Shown: positions 7,367 to 15,485 of the stretch, piece by piece | Layout: every line of letters starts with the position of its first letter | Position numbering within the stretch: the stretch's first letter is position 1 | From: G963675935 sp963823895 | Lineage (GTDB): Bacteria; Planctomycetota; Planctomycetia; Pirellulales; Thermoguttaceae | NCBI GenBank assembly: GCA_963823895.1 | Contig: CAWGNG010000028.1 | Span: 62,001-126,000, forward strand | Reading direction: 5' to 3' | DNA length: 64,000 nt | Position numbers and translations under genes: made by a program | Notes under the pieces: model-generated | The model's database searches: none | Seen by the model: only the letters and a program-made list of their open reading frames with translations | What the model was told of the DNA's origin: nothing

Positions 7367-8575
7367 ATGAACAAGACGCTCGGTTTGCTGACGATCGCCG
7401 TCGCCGCATTGCTGCCACCTTCGGTGGGTATGTCGCAAGAGGTCGTCCATTGGGAGCCCACTCTCGAGAGTGCCCAGCGTCTGGCGGCCCAAACCAACCG
7501 ACTCGTGCTGATCTATTTCTCTGGCCCCTCCTGCGTTTATTGCCGACGGATGGAGGCCGAAGTCCTTAGTCAGCCGGGCGTGGCGGCGGCCATCAATGCC
7601 GATTACGTGGCGGTCAAAGTCGTCGCCGATTATTTCCCGACGACGGCCAAGCGATACAGCGTCACCCACCTGCCGACCACCGTCGTTACGACGCCACAAG
7701 GCCAATGGCTCGACAGCAAAGAGGGCTACGTGGCCGCAAACGAGTATGTGGTTCGTCTCGGCCATGTGGCCCTCGATGCAAAACGCCGCTCCCAGGCGGT
7801 TGTCGCGCAGATGCCCAACGGGCCGACGCCGCCGGCGATGAACCAACCGATGGCCAATCGGCTGGTGGCGAATGGGCCAATGATGAATCAACCGATAGCC
7901 AATCAGCCAATGGCCAATCAGCCAATGGTGAATCAGCCCATAGCGAATCAGCCGCCTCCCATGGGCCAGCCGCCTTTCGGCCCGACCGCGACAGCCAACG
8001 TTCCGCCGGGTGCCGCTGTGCCGGCAGGGGTTTCGCCGCCCTATGGCGGTTCGCCCAATCCGATCGCACCGCCGACCATGGCACAACAGCCGCCGCCGGC
8101 GTTCCAACAGCAGCCTCCGCTCGCTGGGCCGCAGAATCAACAGCAGTCGGCCTTTGCCGGGCCACAGAACAATCCCGCCCCGCCCGCCGTTGCCGGCAAT
8201 CCGCCGGTGGGCCTCGAGGGCTGCTGTCCGGTCTCGCTGGTCGAGAAGCAGCGCTGGGTCGCCGGCGATCGCCGTTGGGGCATGTACCATCGCGGACGAC
8301 TGTATTACTTTGCCGGGCCCGAGGAGCAGCGCCGCTTCTTCGCCGATCCCGACCGCTACGCCCCCATGATCTCGGGCAACGACATCGTGCTGGCAACCCA
8401 GGGCCAACTCATCACCGGCAAACGCCAATACGGCGTCTTTTATCGGAACCACGTGTATCTATTCGCCACGGAAGCCACCCGGGCCGCGTTTGAAGGGAAT
8501 CCGGCGTCCTATGCCAACCAGCCGCTCGAAGCCCTTCGCGGCGGCGCCTATCATCCCTCCGCCCAATGGCGATGA
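7367..8575 (+). CDS. Secreted thioredoxin-fold protein with low-complexity linker and YHS-like repeats
   Basis: A 402-residue protein. A signal peptide (MNKTLGLLTIAVAALLPPSVGMSQ) selects this start, with AAGGATA 7 bp upstream; the frame itself is open another 27 codons. Residues 30-140 are a thioredoxin fold with the redox pair CVYC near residue 55 and the cis-Pro turn THLPTTVV. Residues 155-205 are a degenerate NQPMA/NQPIA repeat, followed by about 80 residues rich in Pro and Gln. The C-terminal 115 residues hold two similar modules, WGMYHRGRLYYFAGPEEQRRF and YGVFYRNHVYLFATEATRAAF, each like a YHS domain. The layout suggests a periplasmic thiol protein tethered to a metal- or heme-linked module. 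Function is inferred only. Confidence 0.75.
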   Translation: MNKTLGLLTIAVAALLPPSVGMSQEVVHWEPTLESAQRLAAQTNRLVLIYFSGPSCVYCRRMEAEVLSQPGVAAAINADYVAVKVVADYFPTTAKRYSVTHLPTTVVTTPQGQWLDSKEGYVAANEYVVRLGHVALDAKRRSQAVVAQMPNGPTPPAMNQPMANRLVANGPMMNQPIANQPMANQPMVNQPIANQPPPMGQPPFGPTATANVPPGAAVPAGVSPPYGGSPNPIAPPTMAQQPPPAFQQQPPLAGPQNQQQSAFAGPQNNPAPPAVAGNPPVGLEGCCPVSLVEKQRWVAGDRRWGMYHRGRLYYFAGPEEQRRFFADPDRYAPMISGNDIVLATQGQLITGKRQYGVFYRNHVYLFATEATRAAFEGNPASYANQPLEALRGGAYHPSAQWR

Positions 8576-8597
8576 GGTCGCCGTAGCGAGCGCGTAG

Positions 8598-8642
8598 TTG
8601 GGGTGGCAGCAGTTGGGGTGGCAGTTGAACTGCCACCCCAAC
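8598..8642. repeat. Palindromic repeat, family A
   Basis: Contains TTGGGGTGGCAGTTGAACTG followed by CCACCCCAACG, a near-perfect palindrome, preceded by a partial direct copy TTGGGGTGGCAGCA. It starts about 20 bp after the thioredoxin-like gene. Confidence 0.85.
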
Positions 8643-8658
8643 GAGAGCAAGAATTGCA

Positions 8659-8743
8659 GGGTGCCATGCCCACGCTTGCCGTGGGCATGTAAGCCGCGGA
8701 CCGAAGCAACATGCCCACGGCAAGCGTGGGCATGGCACCCACG
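8659..8743. repeat. Palindromic repeat, family B
   Basis: GGGTGCCATGCCCACGCTTG and CAAGCGTGGGCATGGCACCC form perfect 20-bp arms around a 45-bp centre. With the family A copy it fills the 190-bp gap between convergent genes, where it could act as a terminator hairpin, though no T-run follows. Confidence 0.85.
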
Positions 8744-8765
8744 CCAAAGTGCGGTTACCTAGCGG

Positions 8766-11153
8766 CTATTTCCGCACGCTCTTTTCGTAGATGCGATACG
8801 TTTTGTATCGCTTTCCGCCCACGGCTTCGATGGTGCGGTTGATCAGGTGGTTGTCCTCGAACGTCCAGCCCAATTCCGCCCCCGTGTAGCCGAGCACGTT
8901 CTTGCCGTATTCGAGCGTGTTGAGGATCAGCATTTCCGCGATGCCACGGCGGCGGTATTCCTTCAATACGTCGAGCACGACCATCCGCGCAGTTTTGACG
9001 CGCCGCTTGGCCCGCAAGAACCGCAGCAGCCCCAGCGGCAGCCCGAAACGAGTGAGCCGACCGTTCAACGGGCAAAGCGCCTCGTTGATGTCGGGCAGCG
9101 TGACCGAGAACCCCACGGGCTTTCCGTCAATCTCCGCCAGCAACACCTGCTCGGCCAGCGCCGACTTCTTCAGTTGTGCGGCCAGGTACTCGAACTCGGC
9201 CGCCGATAGCTTGACGAATCCCCAGAGATCGTCCATCGCCGCGTTGTAGACGTCCTGGCAACGCTTCACCTCGGCGTGAAAGTCGCTCCGCCGGAAAGGC
9301 CGCACTTTGATCTTCCCTCGCCGGGCGATGCGCTCGGCGCGGCCGCGCCACTTCGACGCCAAATCGGCCGGATCGACGAACCACCAGGCGTAGAGGTCCC
9401 TCACCTTCGCCAGGCCCCACGATTCCAGCAGTCCGGCGTAATAGCGGCGATTATGGTTCATCATGATCCGCGGCGGCGTGTCGAACCCGTCGATCAACAG
9501 GCCGACGGGATAGTTGAGCGAATAGTCGACCGGGCCGCGGATGGCCGTGCGGCCCCGCGCTGTTAGCCAGCCGGCGGCGGCGTCGAGCAAACCAGCGGCG
9601 GCGGCCTGGTCGTTGTCGCACTCGAACATGCCAAAACAACCGACGTTTTCGCCGCGCTGCTGGTTGTAGAACGGATCGTCGCTCACCAGAACTCGCCCCA
9701 CCGTTTCGCCGCCCCGCAGCGCGATAAACTGCGTGGCATCGCCGTGCTTGTAGAAGGGATGCTTGCGGCGGTCGAGGAATGCTTTCACCTCGATCAATAG
9801 CGGCGGCGCCCACTGCGGGTCGTCGGCGTAGATCCGCCACGGCAGTTTGATGAACCGATCGAGATCGCTCCGGCTCCGCACCTCGCGGACTTCAAGCGGA
9901 GCGGTAGACAATGATGAATGATGAATGATGAGTGATGAATGGGGCACCGGCTGGGCCTTGGCTGGCAATTCATCATTCATCATTCCGCATTCATCATTCT
10001 TCCTCTCCCCTCTCCCCTCTCCTCTCTCCCCCTCTTCCAGATCGTAAAGCCGATAAGTCTTGGTGATCTTCGCCCCGCCCTTCTTCAGCGCGCCGAACGA
10101 GAGGCGGTTCGATTCGAGCACCCAGGAGAATTCCGCCTCTTCGATGCCCCATTTCAACACTTTGGGCACCAGTCCGTGCATGAGCACCAGGCCGATGCCG
10201 AAACGCTGGTACTCGGGCAGGACGTTGGTGCTGAGCACGCGGATGCGCTTGATCGCCCGGCGGTTGCGGAGCAGGTGGATGAAGCCGAAGGGGAACAATC
10301 GGCCGTCGATCTCCTTGATTCGCGGATTGTAGTCGGGCAACCCGAAGGATGCCCCCACCACCCGCCCGTCGACCGCCGCGCAGATCGCCATTTCGGGCAC
10401 GATGATCTGCTTCAGTTCGCCGGCCAGTTGTTTCACCTCGCCGGCCGACATCGGCACGAATCCCCAGGTGTTCATCAGCGAGCGGTTGTAGAGATTCAAG
10501 AACATCTCCACGTCCTGCTGGAAGTGCGACCGGTCCAAGTTTCGCAGCTTGACGTCGTAGCGCTCGATGATCTGCTCGGCGATCGGCGCCAACTTGGCGG
10601 CGATCTTCGGCAGCATGTCGAGGTGGCCCCAGAAGGCGAATAAATCCTGAGTCTTGCCGAAGCCGTAGTTTTCGAGCAGCCGCTGGTAATACGGCGGGTT
10701 GTAGGTCATCATGAACGTCGGCGGCGAGTCGAACCCGTCGATCAGCAGCCCCAGTTCGTAATTCAGCGACGGGTTGGTCGGCCCGCGGAGCCGGTGGATG
10801 TCTTGATCGTCGAACCACTGCCGCACGGCGTCGAACAGCCCGTTGGCGGCCTCCTGATCGTCGCTGCAGTCGAAGAAGCCGAAGAATCCCCGCCGCTCGT
10901 CGTAATGCACGTTGTGTCCCTGGTTGAGAATCGCCGCGATCCGCCCGCAGACCTCGTCGCCGCGATAGGCCAGGAACGTTTGGCACGAATTTCGCTCATA
11001 GAACGGATGATGCCGATAGTTGACCATCTCCTTCGCGCTGCCCCGCAGCGGCGGGATCCAGTTCGGATCGTTACGGTAGAGCGTCCAAGGGAAGTGGAGA
11101 AACTGTTTCTTCTGCCGGGCAGTTGCGACCCGTTGAATTTTGAGGTTCGGCAT
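8766..11153 (-). CDS. Tandem GNAT-like acyltransferase protein (two homologous halves)
   Basis: A 795-residue protein built of two similar halves, about residues 1-372 and 415-795. Each half runs through the same landmarks: FPWTLYRNDPNWIPPLR against LPWRIYADDPQWAPPLL, then HPFY, then LNYELGLLIDGFDSPP against LNYPVGLLIDGFDTPP, then the GNAT acetyl-CoA loop EYQRFGIGLVL against EYRRRGIAEML. The linker, residues about 373-414, is translated from the repeat at 9910-10038 and is low complexity (Glu/Gly/Arg, then NDEC/HHSS strings). Planctomycetes often encode the single-domain version. The substrate is unknown; GNAT enzymes transfer acyl groups to amines. The product is probably cytoplasmic, as no leader is seen. 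A fusion of two tandem genes across a repeat is the simplest history. Confidence 0.7.
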   Translation of the reverse strand: MPNLKIQRVATARQKKQFLHFPWTLYRNDPNWIPPLRGSAKEMVNYRHHPFYERNSCQTFLAYRGDEVCGRIAAILNQGHNVHYDERRGFFGFFDCSDDQEAANGLFDAVRQWFDDQDIHRLRGPTNPSLNYELGLLIDGFDSPPTFMMTYNPPYYQRLLENYGFGKTQDLFAFWGHLDMLPKIAAKLAPIAEQIIERYDVKLRNLDRSHFQQDVEMFLNLYNRSLMNTWGFVPMSAGEVKQLAGELKQIIVPEMAICAAVDGRVVGASFGLPDYNPRIKEIDGRLFPFGFIHLLRNRRAIKRIRVLSTNVLPEYQRFGIGLVLMHGLVPKVLKWGIEEAEFSWVLESNRLSFGALKKGGAKITKTYRLYDLEEGERGEGRGERKNDECGMMNDELPAKAQPVPHSSLIIHHSSLSTAPLEVREVRSRSDLDRFIKLPWRIYADDPQWAPPLLIEVKAFLDRRKHPFYKHGDATQFIALRGGETVGRVLVSDDPFYNQQRGENVGCFGMFECDNDQAAAAGLLDAAAGWLTARGRTAIRGPVDYSLNYPVGLLIDGFDTPPRIMMNHNRRYYAGLLESWGLAKVRDLYAWWFVDPADLASKWRGRAERIARRGKIKVRPFRRSDFHAEVKRCQDVYNAAMDDLWGFVKLSAAEFEYLAAQLKKSALAEQVLLAEIDGKPVGFSVTLPDINEALCPLNGRLTRFGLPLGLLRFLRAKRRVKTARMVVLDVLKEYRRRGIAEMLILNTLEYGKNVLGYTGAELGWTFEDNHLINRTIEAVGGKRYKTYRIYEKSVRK
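9910..9999. repeat. Palindromic repeat, family E (ATGATGAATGATGAATG type), inside a coding region
   Basis: The left arm is made of ATGATGAATG units and the right arm of ATTCATCATT units, separated by a short GC-rich centre. A CCTCTCCCCTCT run follows to 10038. The whole stretch is read in frame by the tandem GNAT gene and forms its inter-domain linker. Confidence 0.8.
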
Positions 11154-11229
11154 GAGGGAGGATTGTAACGGGGTGGAGAGGGAGGCGTCAAGAGACGCCG
11201 CTAAGCGAAGCGAGCGGCGCTGTCCGGCA

Positions 11230-11258
11230 TTGGCCGCGCCGGGCCGGGGTGCTATAAT
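11230..11258 (+). promoter_or_regulatory. Candidate sigma70 promoter for the GHKL-Dcm-Vsr module
   Basis: TTGGCC (11230-11235) and TATAAT (11253-11258) are separated by 17 bp. The -10 is a perfect consensus and ends 39 bp before the ATG of the ATPase gene. Confidence 0.6.
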
Positions 11259-11297
11259 CTGGCTATAAAGGGCACTCTTCCGGCCTCAGGGCACGCC

Positions 11298-12155
11298 ATG
11301 GGGATCAGATACATGACAAAAAGCAGAAACGACAGGGCCGGTGGACGCGACTACAAAATGACCGTGGCAGGTCAGCTTTTTAGGCATCTTGGTCTGCAGA
11401 TGTATTCCGGTGCCGTTCCCGCCATATCGGAGTTGATCTCCAATGCTTACGACGCGATGGCCAAGAACGTTTGGATCACACTTCCCACGGGCCGGCCAAT
11501 AGAGCCAACTGACGAGATCATCGTCAAAGACGATGGCCACGGCATGACGTACAACGAGTGCAATGCCTTGTACCTTACCGTGGGCCTAGATCGCCGGTCG
11601 AACGCCGCGGGTTGGACGAAGCCGTACAATGGTCTAAAGGCTAGAAAAGTTCAGGGACGCAAGGGGATCGGAAAACTCGCCGGATTTGGTATCGCTAATC
11701 AGATAGACATACGTACGAGCAAAGAAGGCAACGTTTCCCATTTTGGATTGGACTACACGGCCCTAACTCAAAGTCAGAGCTTTGCCGATACGAACGGTTA
11801 TGCACCGAACCACTCGCGGATGACGGGAAACGGACCAAAGATAAAGCCGGAACGACCGTAAGGCTATCGTTGCTGAAAATCAGTCGGGCCATCGATGAGG
11901 ACCAGTTCAAGCGCGGACTTGCGCAGATTACTGGTTTTAGGCCGCGAGTTCACGGTCCATGTTAACGGCGTTGCCGTTTCCAGGCAGGAAATACCATTCC
12001 AGTTTCGGTTTCCGAAGAAGGCCGGAACATGGGAGACGGCCGACATAGGTAACGGCCAACAGATTCAATGGTGGGCCGGATTCTGTCAGGCCACCATCCC
12101 AGAGGAGGAGCAAAGGGGATTCGTCGTTTACGTGCGGGGTAAGCTCGCTCAAACA
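11298..12155 (+). pseudogene. GHKL (MORC/MutL-like) ATPase, N-terminal part, split by an insertion
   Basis: The protein starts MGIRYMTKSRND and shows the three GHKL ATP-binding motifs: N box ELISNAYDA (residues 45-53), DDGHGM (78-83) and GRKGIGKLAGFG (120-131). This is the class of MutL/Hsp90-like ATPases found with DNA methylases and Vsr nucleases in restriction systems. The frame breaks twice. Near 11800-11818 the homologous reading moves to another frame, which encodes TTVRLSLLKISRAIDEDQFK. Near 11925 it returns to the first frame, which continues EFTVHVNGVAVSRQEIP. At 12155 the gene is cut by the ISKra4-like element, and it resumes at 15486. Joining the flanks at the 9-bp duplication restores the reading frame exactly (RGKLAQT then PWFFDLSGG). 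Confidence 0.85.
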
Positions 12156-12182
12156 GGGTGCAAAGCAGCTTCCGGCCTCGGC

Positions 12183-12532
12183 TCAGGCGGCCGAGGTGAC
12201 GGTGGAGCGGCGGACATAGGCACACCCCGGCCGAGTGCGAAGGTAGCGCCCGAGACGGTCGTCGTCGCATAGAGTAGCGGCCCGGACTTGGAGTATCGCT
12301 TCCGCCCCCTCTGGGTCGTTCCAAAACATCTCCGTCCCCTTCACCCGGTAGTTCACCTCTTTGACCAGCGACTCCATCAAGGCCGACGTTACCGGCAACC
12401 CAAGGCGTCGATAATGCGGATAGTCCATGCGACCGCGGTTGTTCCGCAGATAACGTGCGGCATCGACGATCGGTTTACGCGGATCGTTCTCGTCCAGCTT
12501 GGCCGTGTCGTCAAGACCGTGCGGAGCCTGTA
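12183..12532 (-). pseudogene. ISKra4-family transposase, C-terminal fragment
   Basis: Reading upstream from the stop through the inner IS boundary gives IQAPHGLDDTAKLDENDP, then DAARYLRNNRGRMDYPHYRR and LGLPVTSALMESLVKEVNYR, with the end at VRRSTVTSAA. The motifs RMDYPHYRR and PVTS-x4-ES are typical of the C-terminus of ISKra4-type transposases. It is separated from its N-terminal part by the inner IS. Joining the two parts at a duplicated TA gives LKRWLACLIQAPHGLDD in one frame. Confidence 0.75.
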
Positions 12533-12615
12533 TAACCGAGGGTTATTGGGAAACGTCGAGAGTGAGGCTTCTTTGGGTAGAATGATGGTTTTCTACAGCA
12601 AGAGGAGCTTTTTCG

Positions 12616-12921
12616 ATGGGCAAGAAGTCGGAGTTGGGAGCGGCGGAGCGTCGAGACGTGGTGCTGATGCTATTGCGGCGGGAGGAAGCGGCGGCCGTGT
12701 TGGCCAGGCGGTATGGCGTCTCGGAACAGACGCTCTATCGTTGGCGGGATGAGTTCCTGGCCGCTGGCGAAGCCGCCTTGCTGGCGGCCAAGGGCGGAGC
12801 CGATCCCCGCAATCGTCAGATCGAGGAGTTGAAGCGGGAACTGGCGCGGCGGGACCAGGTGATCGGCGAACTGACGATCGCCAACCGGCTGCTAAAAAAA
12901 AGTGCGGACGGCTTGCTTTGA
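12616..12921 (+). CDS. Transposase OrfA (helix-turn-helix) of the nested IS3-like element
   Basis: A 101-residue protein. Residues 10-52 form a transposase_8-type helix-turn-helix (VVLMLLRREEAAAVLARRYG, VSEQTLYRWRDEFLAAG). Residues 65-95 form a leucine-zipper-like helix (RQIEELKRELARRDQVIGEL), the usual OrfA dimerisation arm. The stop overlaps the start of OrfB by 4 bp (ATGA-like junction with TTG/ATG choices), and an A-run (CTAAAAAAAAGTG, near 12894-12904) precedes it. That run is a classic site for programmed -1 frameshifting in IS3 elements. Confidence 0.85.
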   Translation: MGKKSELGAAERRDVVLMLLRREEAAAVLARRYGVSEQTLYRWRDEFLAAGEAALLAAKGGADPRNRQIEELKRELARRDQVIGELTIANRLLKKSADGLL

Positions 12922-13895
12922 GCACGGAGTTTCGCCAGGAGGTCAACGAGGTCGTGGTAGCCAACGTCGGCGTGCGATTGACGAAGCTGCTTATGGCCTT
13001 GGGCATTCCGGCATCGAGTTGGTATCGCCAGCCCGTGCCGGAAGAGCAGCGTCGGCGACCGGGGCCGCCGCCGAAGAGGGTCGATCCGCACGTCGCCGAG
13101 GTCGTGGTGAAGATGGCCACGGAGAACCCTTGGTATGGCTACCAGCGGATCGCCGTGATGTGTCGCCGCTTGCCGGAGGCGGTCGGCGACGAGGATGCGT
13201 ATCGAGTAATGCGGCAGCACGGACTGTTGCAGAAGAAGCCACGGGTTCGAGAACCCGAGTTGTATCAGGCGTTGAAGCTCTACGAGTTGTTGCCGCAGCG
13301 GCCCAACGATTTATGGCAAATGGACGTGACTTACCTGCATATTCCGGGCTTTGGCTGGTGGTATGCGGTGACGGCGATCGACTACTACTCCCGCTACTTG
13401 CTGGCCTGTCACCTGACGAACAGCTACAGTGCGGTCGAGGCGATCCATGCCTTGGGCTTGGCACGGCAAGAGGCGGAGCGATTGCACGGGCCGCTTACGA
13501 AGACGCCGTTTTTGGTGACCGACAACGGCTCGTCCTTCATTGCCAAACGTTTTTGGACGTACCTGCAAGGCCGGTATTCGCACGTGCGAATCCAGTACCG
13601 CACGCCGACGCAGTTGGGTCTGTTGGAGCGGTTTCACAAGACGCTGAAGCAGGAGGAGGTCTACTGGCGGCTATACGACAACCCGGGCCATGCCCGAGAG
13701 TGCCTGGAAGAATTTCGGCAGCGTTACAATCAGCGGCGGCCGCATTGGGCATTGGTGCCGGAGACCGGCGGCGATCCCTTCGTGCCAATCGAAGTGTATA
13801 CGGGCGGGATGGCGATTCGCATTCCGAAGTGGCAAGGCTGGGCGAAAGGAGCGAAGGAGAAACTGGATCGGATGTTGAGCGGCGAGGCGGCCTGA
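12918..13895 (+). CDS. Transposase OrfB, integrase catalytic core, of the nested IS3-like element
   Basis: A 325-residue protein with the rve integrase fold. The acidic triad is visible: D in QMDVTYLHIPGFGWWY, D in LVTDNGSSFIAKRF, and E in GLLERFHKTLKQEEVYW, with the expected ~35-residue spacing between the second and third. An HTH_21-like segment (WYGYQRIAVMCRRL) precedes the core. It ends with NQRRPHWALVPETGGDP, as in many IS3/IS481-like transposases. It is intact, in contrast to the decayed outer transposase. Confidence 0.88.
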   Translation: MSTEFRQEVNEVVVANVGVRLTKLLMALGIPASSWYRQPVPEEQRRRPGPPPKRVDPHVAEVVVKMATENPWYGYQRIAVMCRRLPEAVGDEDAYRVMRQHGLLQKKPRVREPELYQALKLYELLPQRPNDLWQMDVTYLHIPGFGWWYAVTAIDYYSRYLLACHLTNSYSAVEAIHALGLARQEAERLHGPLTKTPFLVTDNGSSFIAKRFWTYLQGRYSHVRIQYRTPTQLGLLERFHKTLKQEEVYWRLYDNPGHARECLEEFRQRYNQRRPHWALVPETGGDPFVPIEVYTGGMAIRIPKWQGWAKGAKEKLDRMLSGEAA

Positions 13896-14150
13896 CACAC
13901 AGGGCCCCAGCTCGGGCTCAACAACAGCAGGGCCGCCCTGCCTTACGTCTCCGCCCTCGCCGTTGCCTCCCAACGACGGGGCGAGGAGGCGAACGGCGAG
14001 GGCGACGACGACGGCAGGGCTACCGCAAGCTATTTTACGGCGTAACAAGACAAGATTTTACCGTGGGCAAGACCGCAGCCCCACGAATGCGGTCACCGAG
14101 GAAGACTCACGCAAAATCGACCTGACAATTTCCACTTGAACCCCGAGTTA

Positions 14151-15368
14151 AGACAAGCCAACCAACGCTTCAGTTCGTCCATCGCCTCCATCGCCCGACC
14201 TTGCCAACATGCGCGGGCCATGCGCAGATAGCACGACCACGCAACGGAGAAATCCGGGTGCATCGCCAGTGCCGCAGCGTACAGATAACTCAGCGCGTGG
14301 ATGAAATCAAGGATGGGCACAAAGTTTGGAAAGTAGTGCTTCCACACAGACCAATTCCAGGGAAGACCGTCTCCCACAAAGGCACGCGCAGTGCCTGCGG
14401 AAAACGACGACAGTTGGCCTCCCGCTTCATCTGTTGCCCGAAGACGCTGGCCTCTGCCATGCTCGAAAGACACGTGCGCACCAGACGCTGGGGACGCCAA
14501 GCCTTCTCGCCAGGCGGCGCGGCAGATACCGCCGAAATCGCTGACGGAGCCTCTTTTTCCGCTAATTTCGCCACTCGCTTGGGATCGGTGAACGCACGCG
14601 GAAGTTCCGGTTCGGGGTCTTCCGCAAACGTCTGGTGCGTCATTCGCAGCAAATTGGCGTTCTGGTCTTGCGCCAAGCCTCGCCATGAACGCCGCGACCT
14701 TGGCCCGGTTTCCGTGTGCGAATTCGTCCGCCGTCAGCTTCCACGACGGCCAACTCGGGTGGATTCTCGGGGGCTTGGACCAGTTCGGCGCATCCCCTTC
14801 ATCTCGCAACTCCGCCAGTTCCATCCCCACTTGGTGCGTTACACGCTGCACCGTGCTCGCTGAGACCTCGTTACCACCGACGTGCTTCAGCACCAGCGAC
14901 GCGCGTTGGCTCGATCGCGTCTCGGCCGAGGCATACACGATCCTCTGCGTCATCGCCGGCGTTAGTTCCCGACTGTCCAATCCCATCGCTGCCCGCAGAG
15001 GGAAAAAAATCCCGCCGACAGCGGGTACAAGTCCCTTTCCATTCCAAGATGGGGACCGCACCGTCGGTCGAGAGAATCGTACGGGCCACCAACTCCAGCG
15101 AACAAACTTCGCCACAGGTCGGACAGGCGGCGCTGTCGGGACTTTCCGCCGTCATCTCCCGCGCGGCCCATTCCTGAAAGCAACAACTCCAACGGGTCGC
15201 CAACCGATGGGAAGCCGCCTCGATTTGACTGAAATGGAGCGGGGTCTTCCGGTCCCAGCCCGCCAAAATGGTCTCGATGATCGCATCCTTCGCCTCAAGC
15301 AAAACCCGCTCGAATTTCCGCTGTAAATGCTGCGAAATGCCGTCCATGACAGATCCTCCACGATCCAA
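14151..15368 (-). pseudogene. ISKra4-family transposase, N-terminal and central part, frameshifted
   Basis: The N-terminus reads MDRGGSVMDGISQHLQRKFE and continues through a CxxC...CxxC zinc-ribbon-like stretch (ACPTCGEVC and TCTRCRRDFFP). The frame shifts near 15000 to one encoding LRAAMGLDSRELTPAMTQR. It shifts again near 14690, where a third frame encodes LLRMTHQTFAEDPEPELPRA, and returns near 14335 to encode WKHYFPNFVPILDFIHALSY before the inner IS. The last block is highly typical of ISKra4 transposases. With at least three breaks and an insertion the gene is dead. Confidence 0.8.
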
Positions 15369-15485
15369 AGTGACTTCCTATCCTGCGACAAATTGCCATC
15401 TTAACCGAAAAACGCCAGATTCTCCTATCGACGTTTGCTTGAGCCACGTTGGGACACCGGAAGCTGCTTTGCACCCGCTCAAACA

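Larger units (their letters stand above)
12535..14148 (+). mobile_element. IS3-like element (orfA/orfB, DDE integrase core) nested in the ISKra4-like element
   Basis: About 1.6 kb. The left end begins ACCGAGGGTTATTGGGAAAC and the right end, read on the other strand, begins ACTCGGGGTTCAAGTGGAAA; these are imperfect inverted repeats. The flanking TA on both sides may be the target duplication, since using it restores the transposase frame of the outer element. The exact ends are an inference. Both orfA and orfB are intact, so this is the younger and potentially active insertion. Confidence 0.7.
12156..15476. mobile_element. ISKra4-like insertion sequence, itself interrupted by a second IS
   Basis: The ends are perfect 20-bp inverted repeats: GGGTGCAAAGCAGCTTCCGG at 12156-12175 and its reverse complement at 15457-15476. 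The 9-bp target duplication GCTCAAACA lies at 12147-12155 and 15477-15485. The element is 3321 bp including the inner IS (12535-14148), so the original was about 1.7 kb. Its single transposase gene, on the minus strand, has ISKra4-family sequence. Removing the element plus one target copy (3330 bp) restores the host gene in frame. The transposase is broken by the inner IS and by at least two frameshifts, so the element is inactive, although its ends are still perfect. Confidence 0.9.

Noticed and set aside
9910..9999. Short tandem ATGATGAATG units as a possible CRISPR or satellite
   Set aside because: Units form two opposing arms of one palindrome and are read in frame in the GNAT gene; no spacers.
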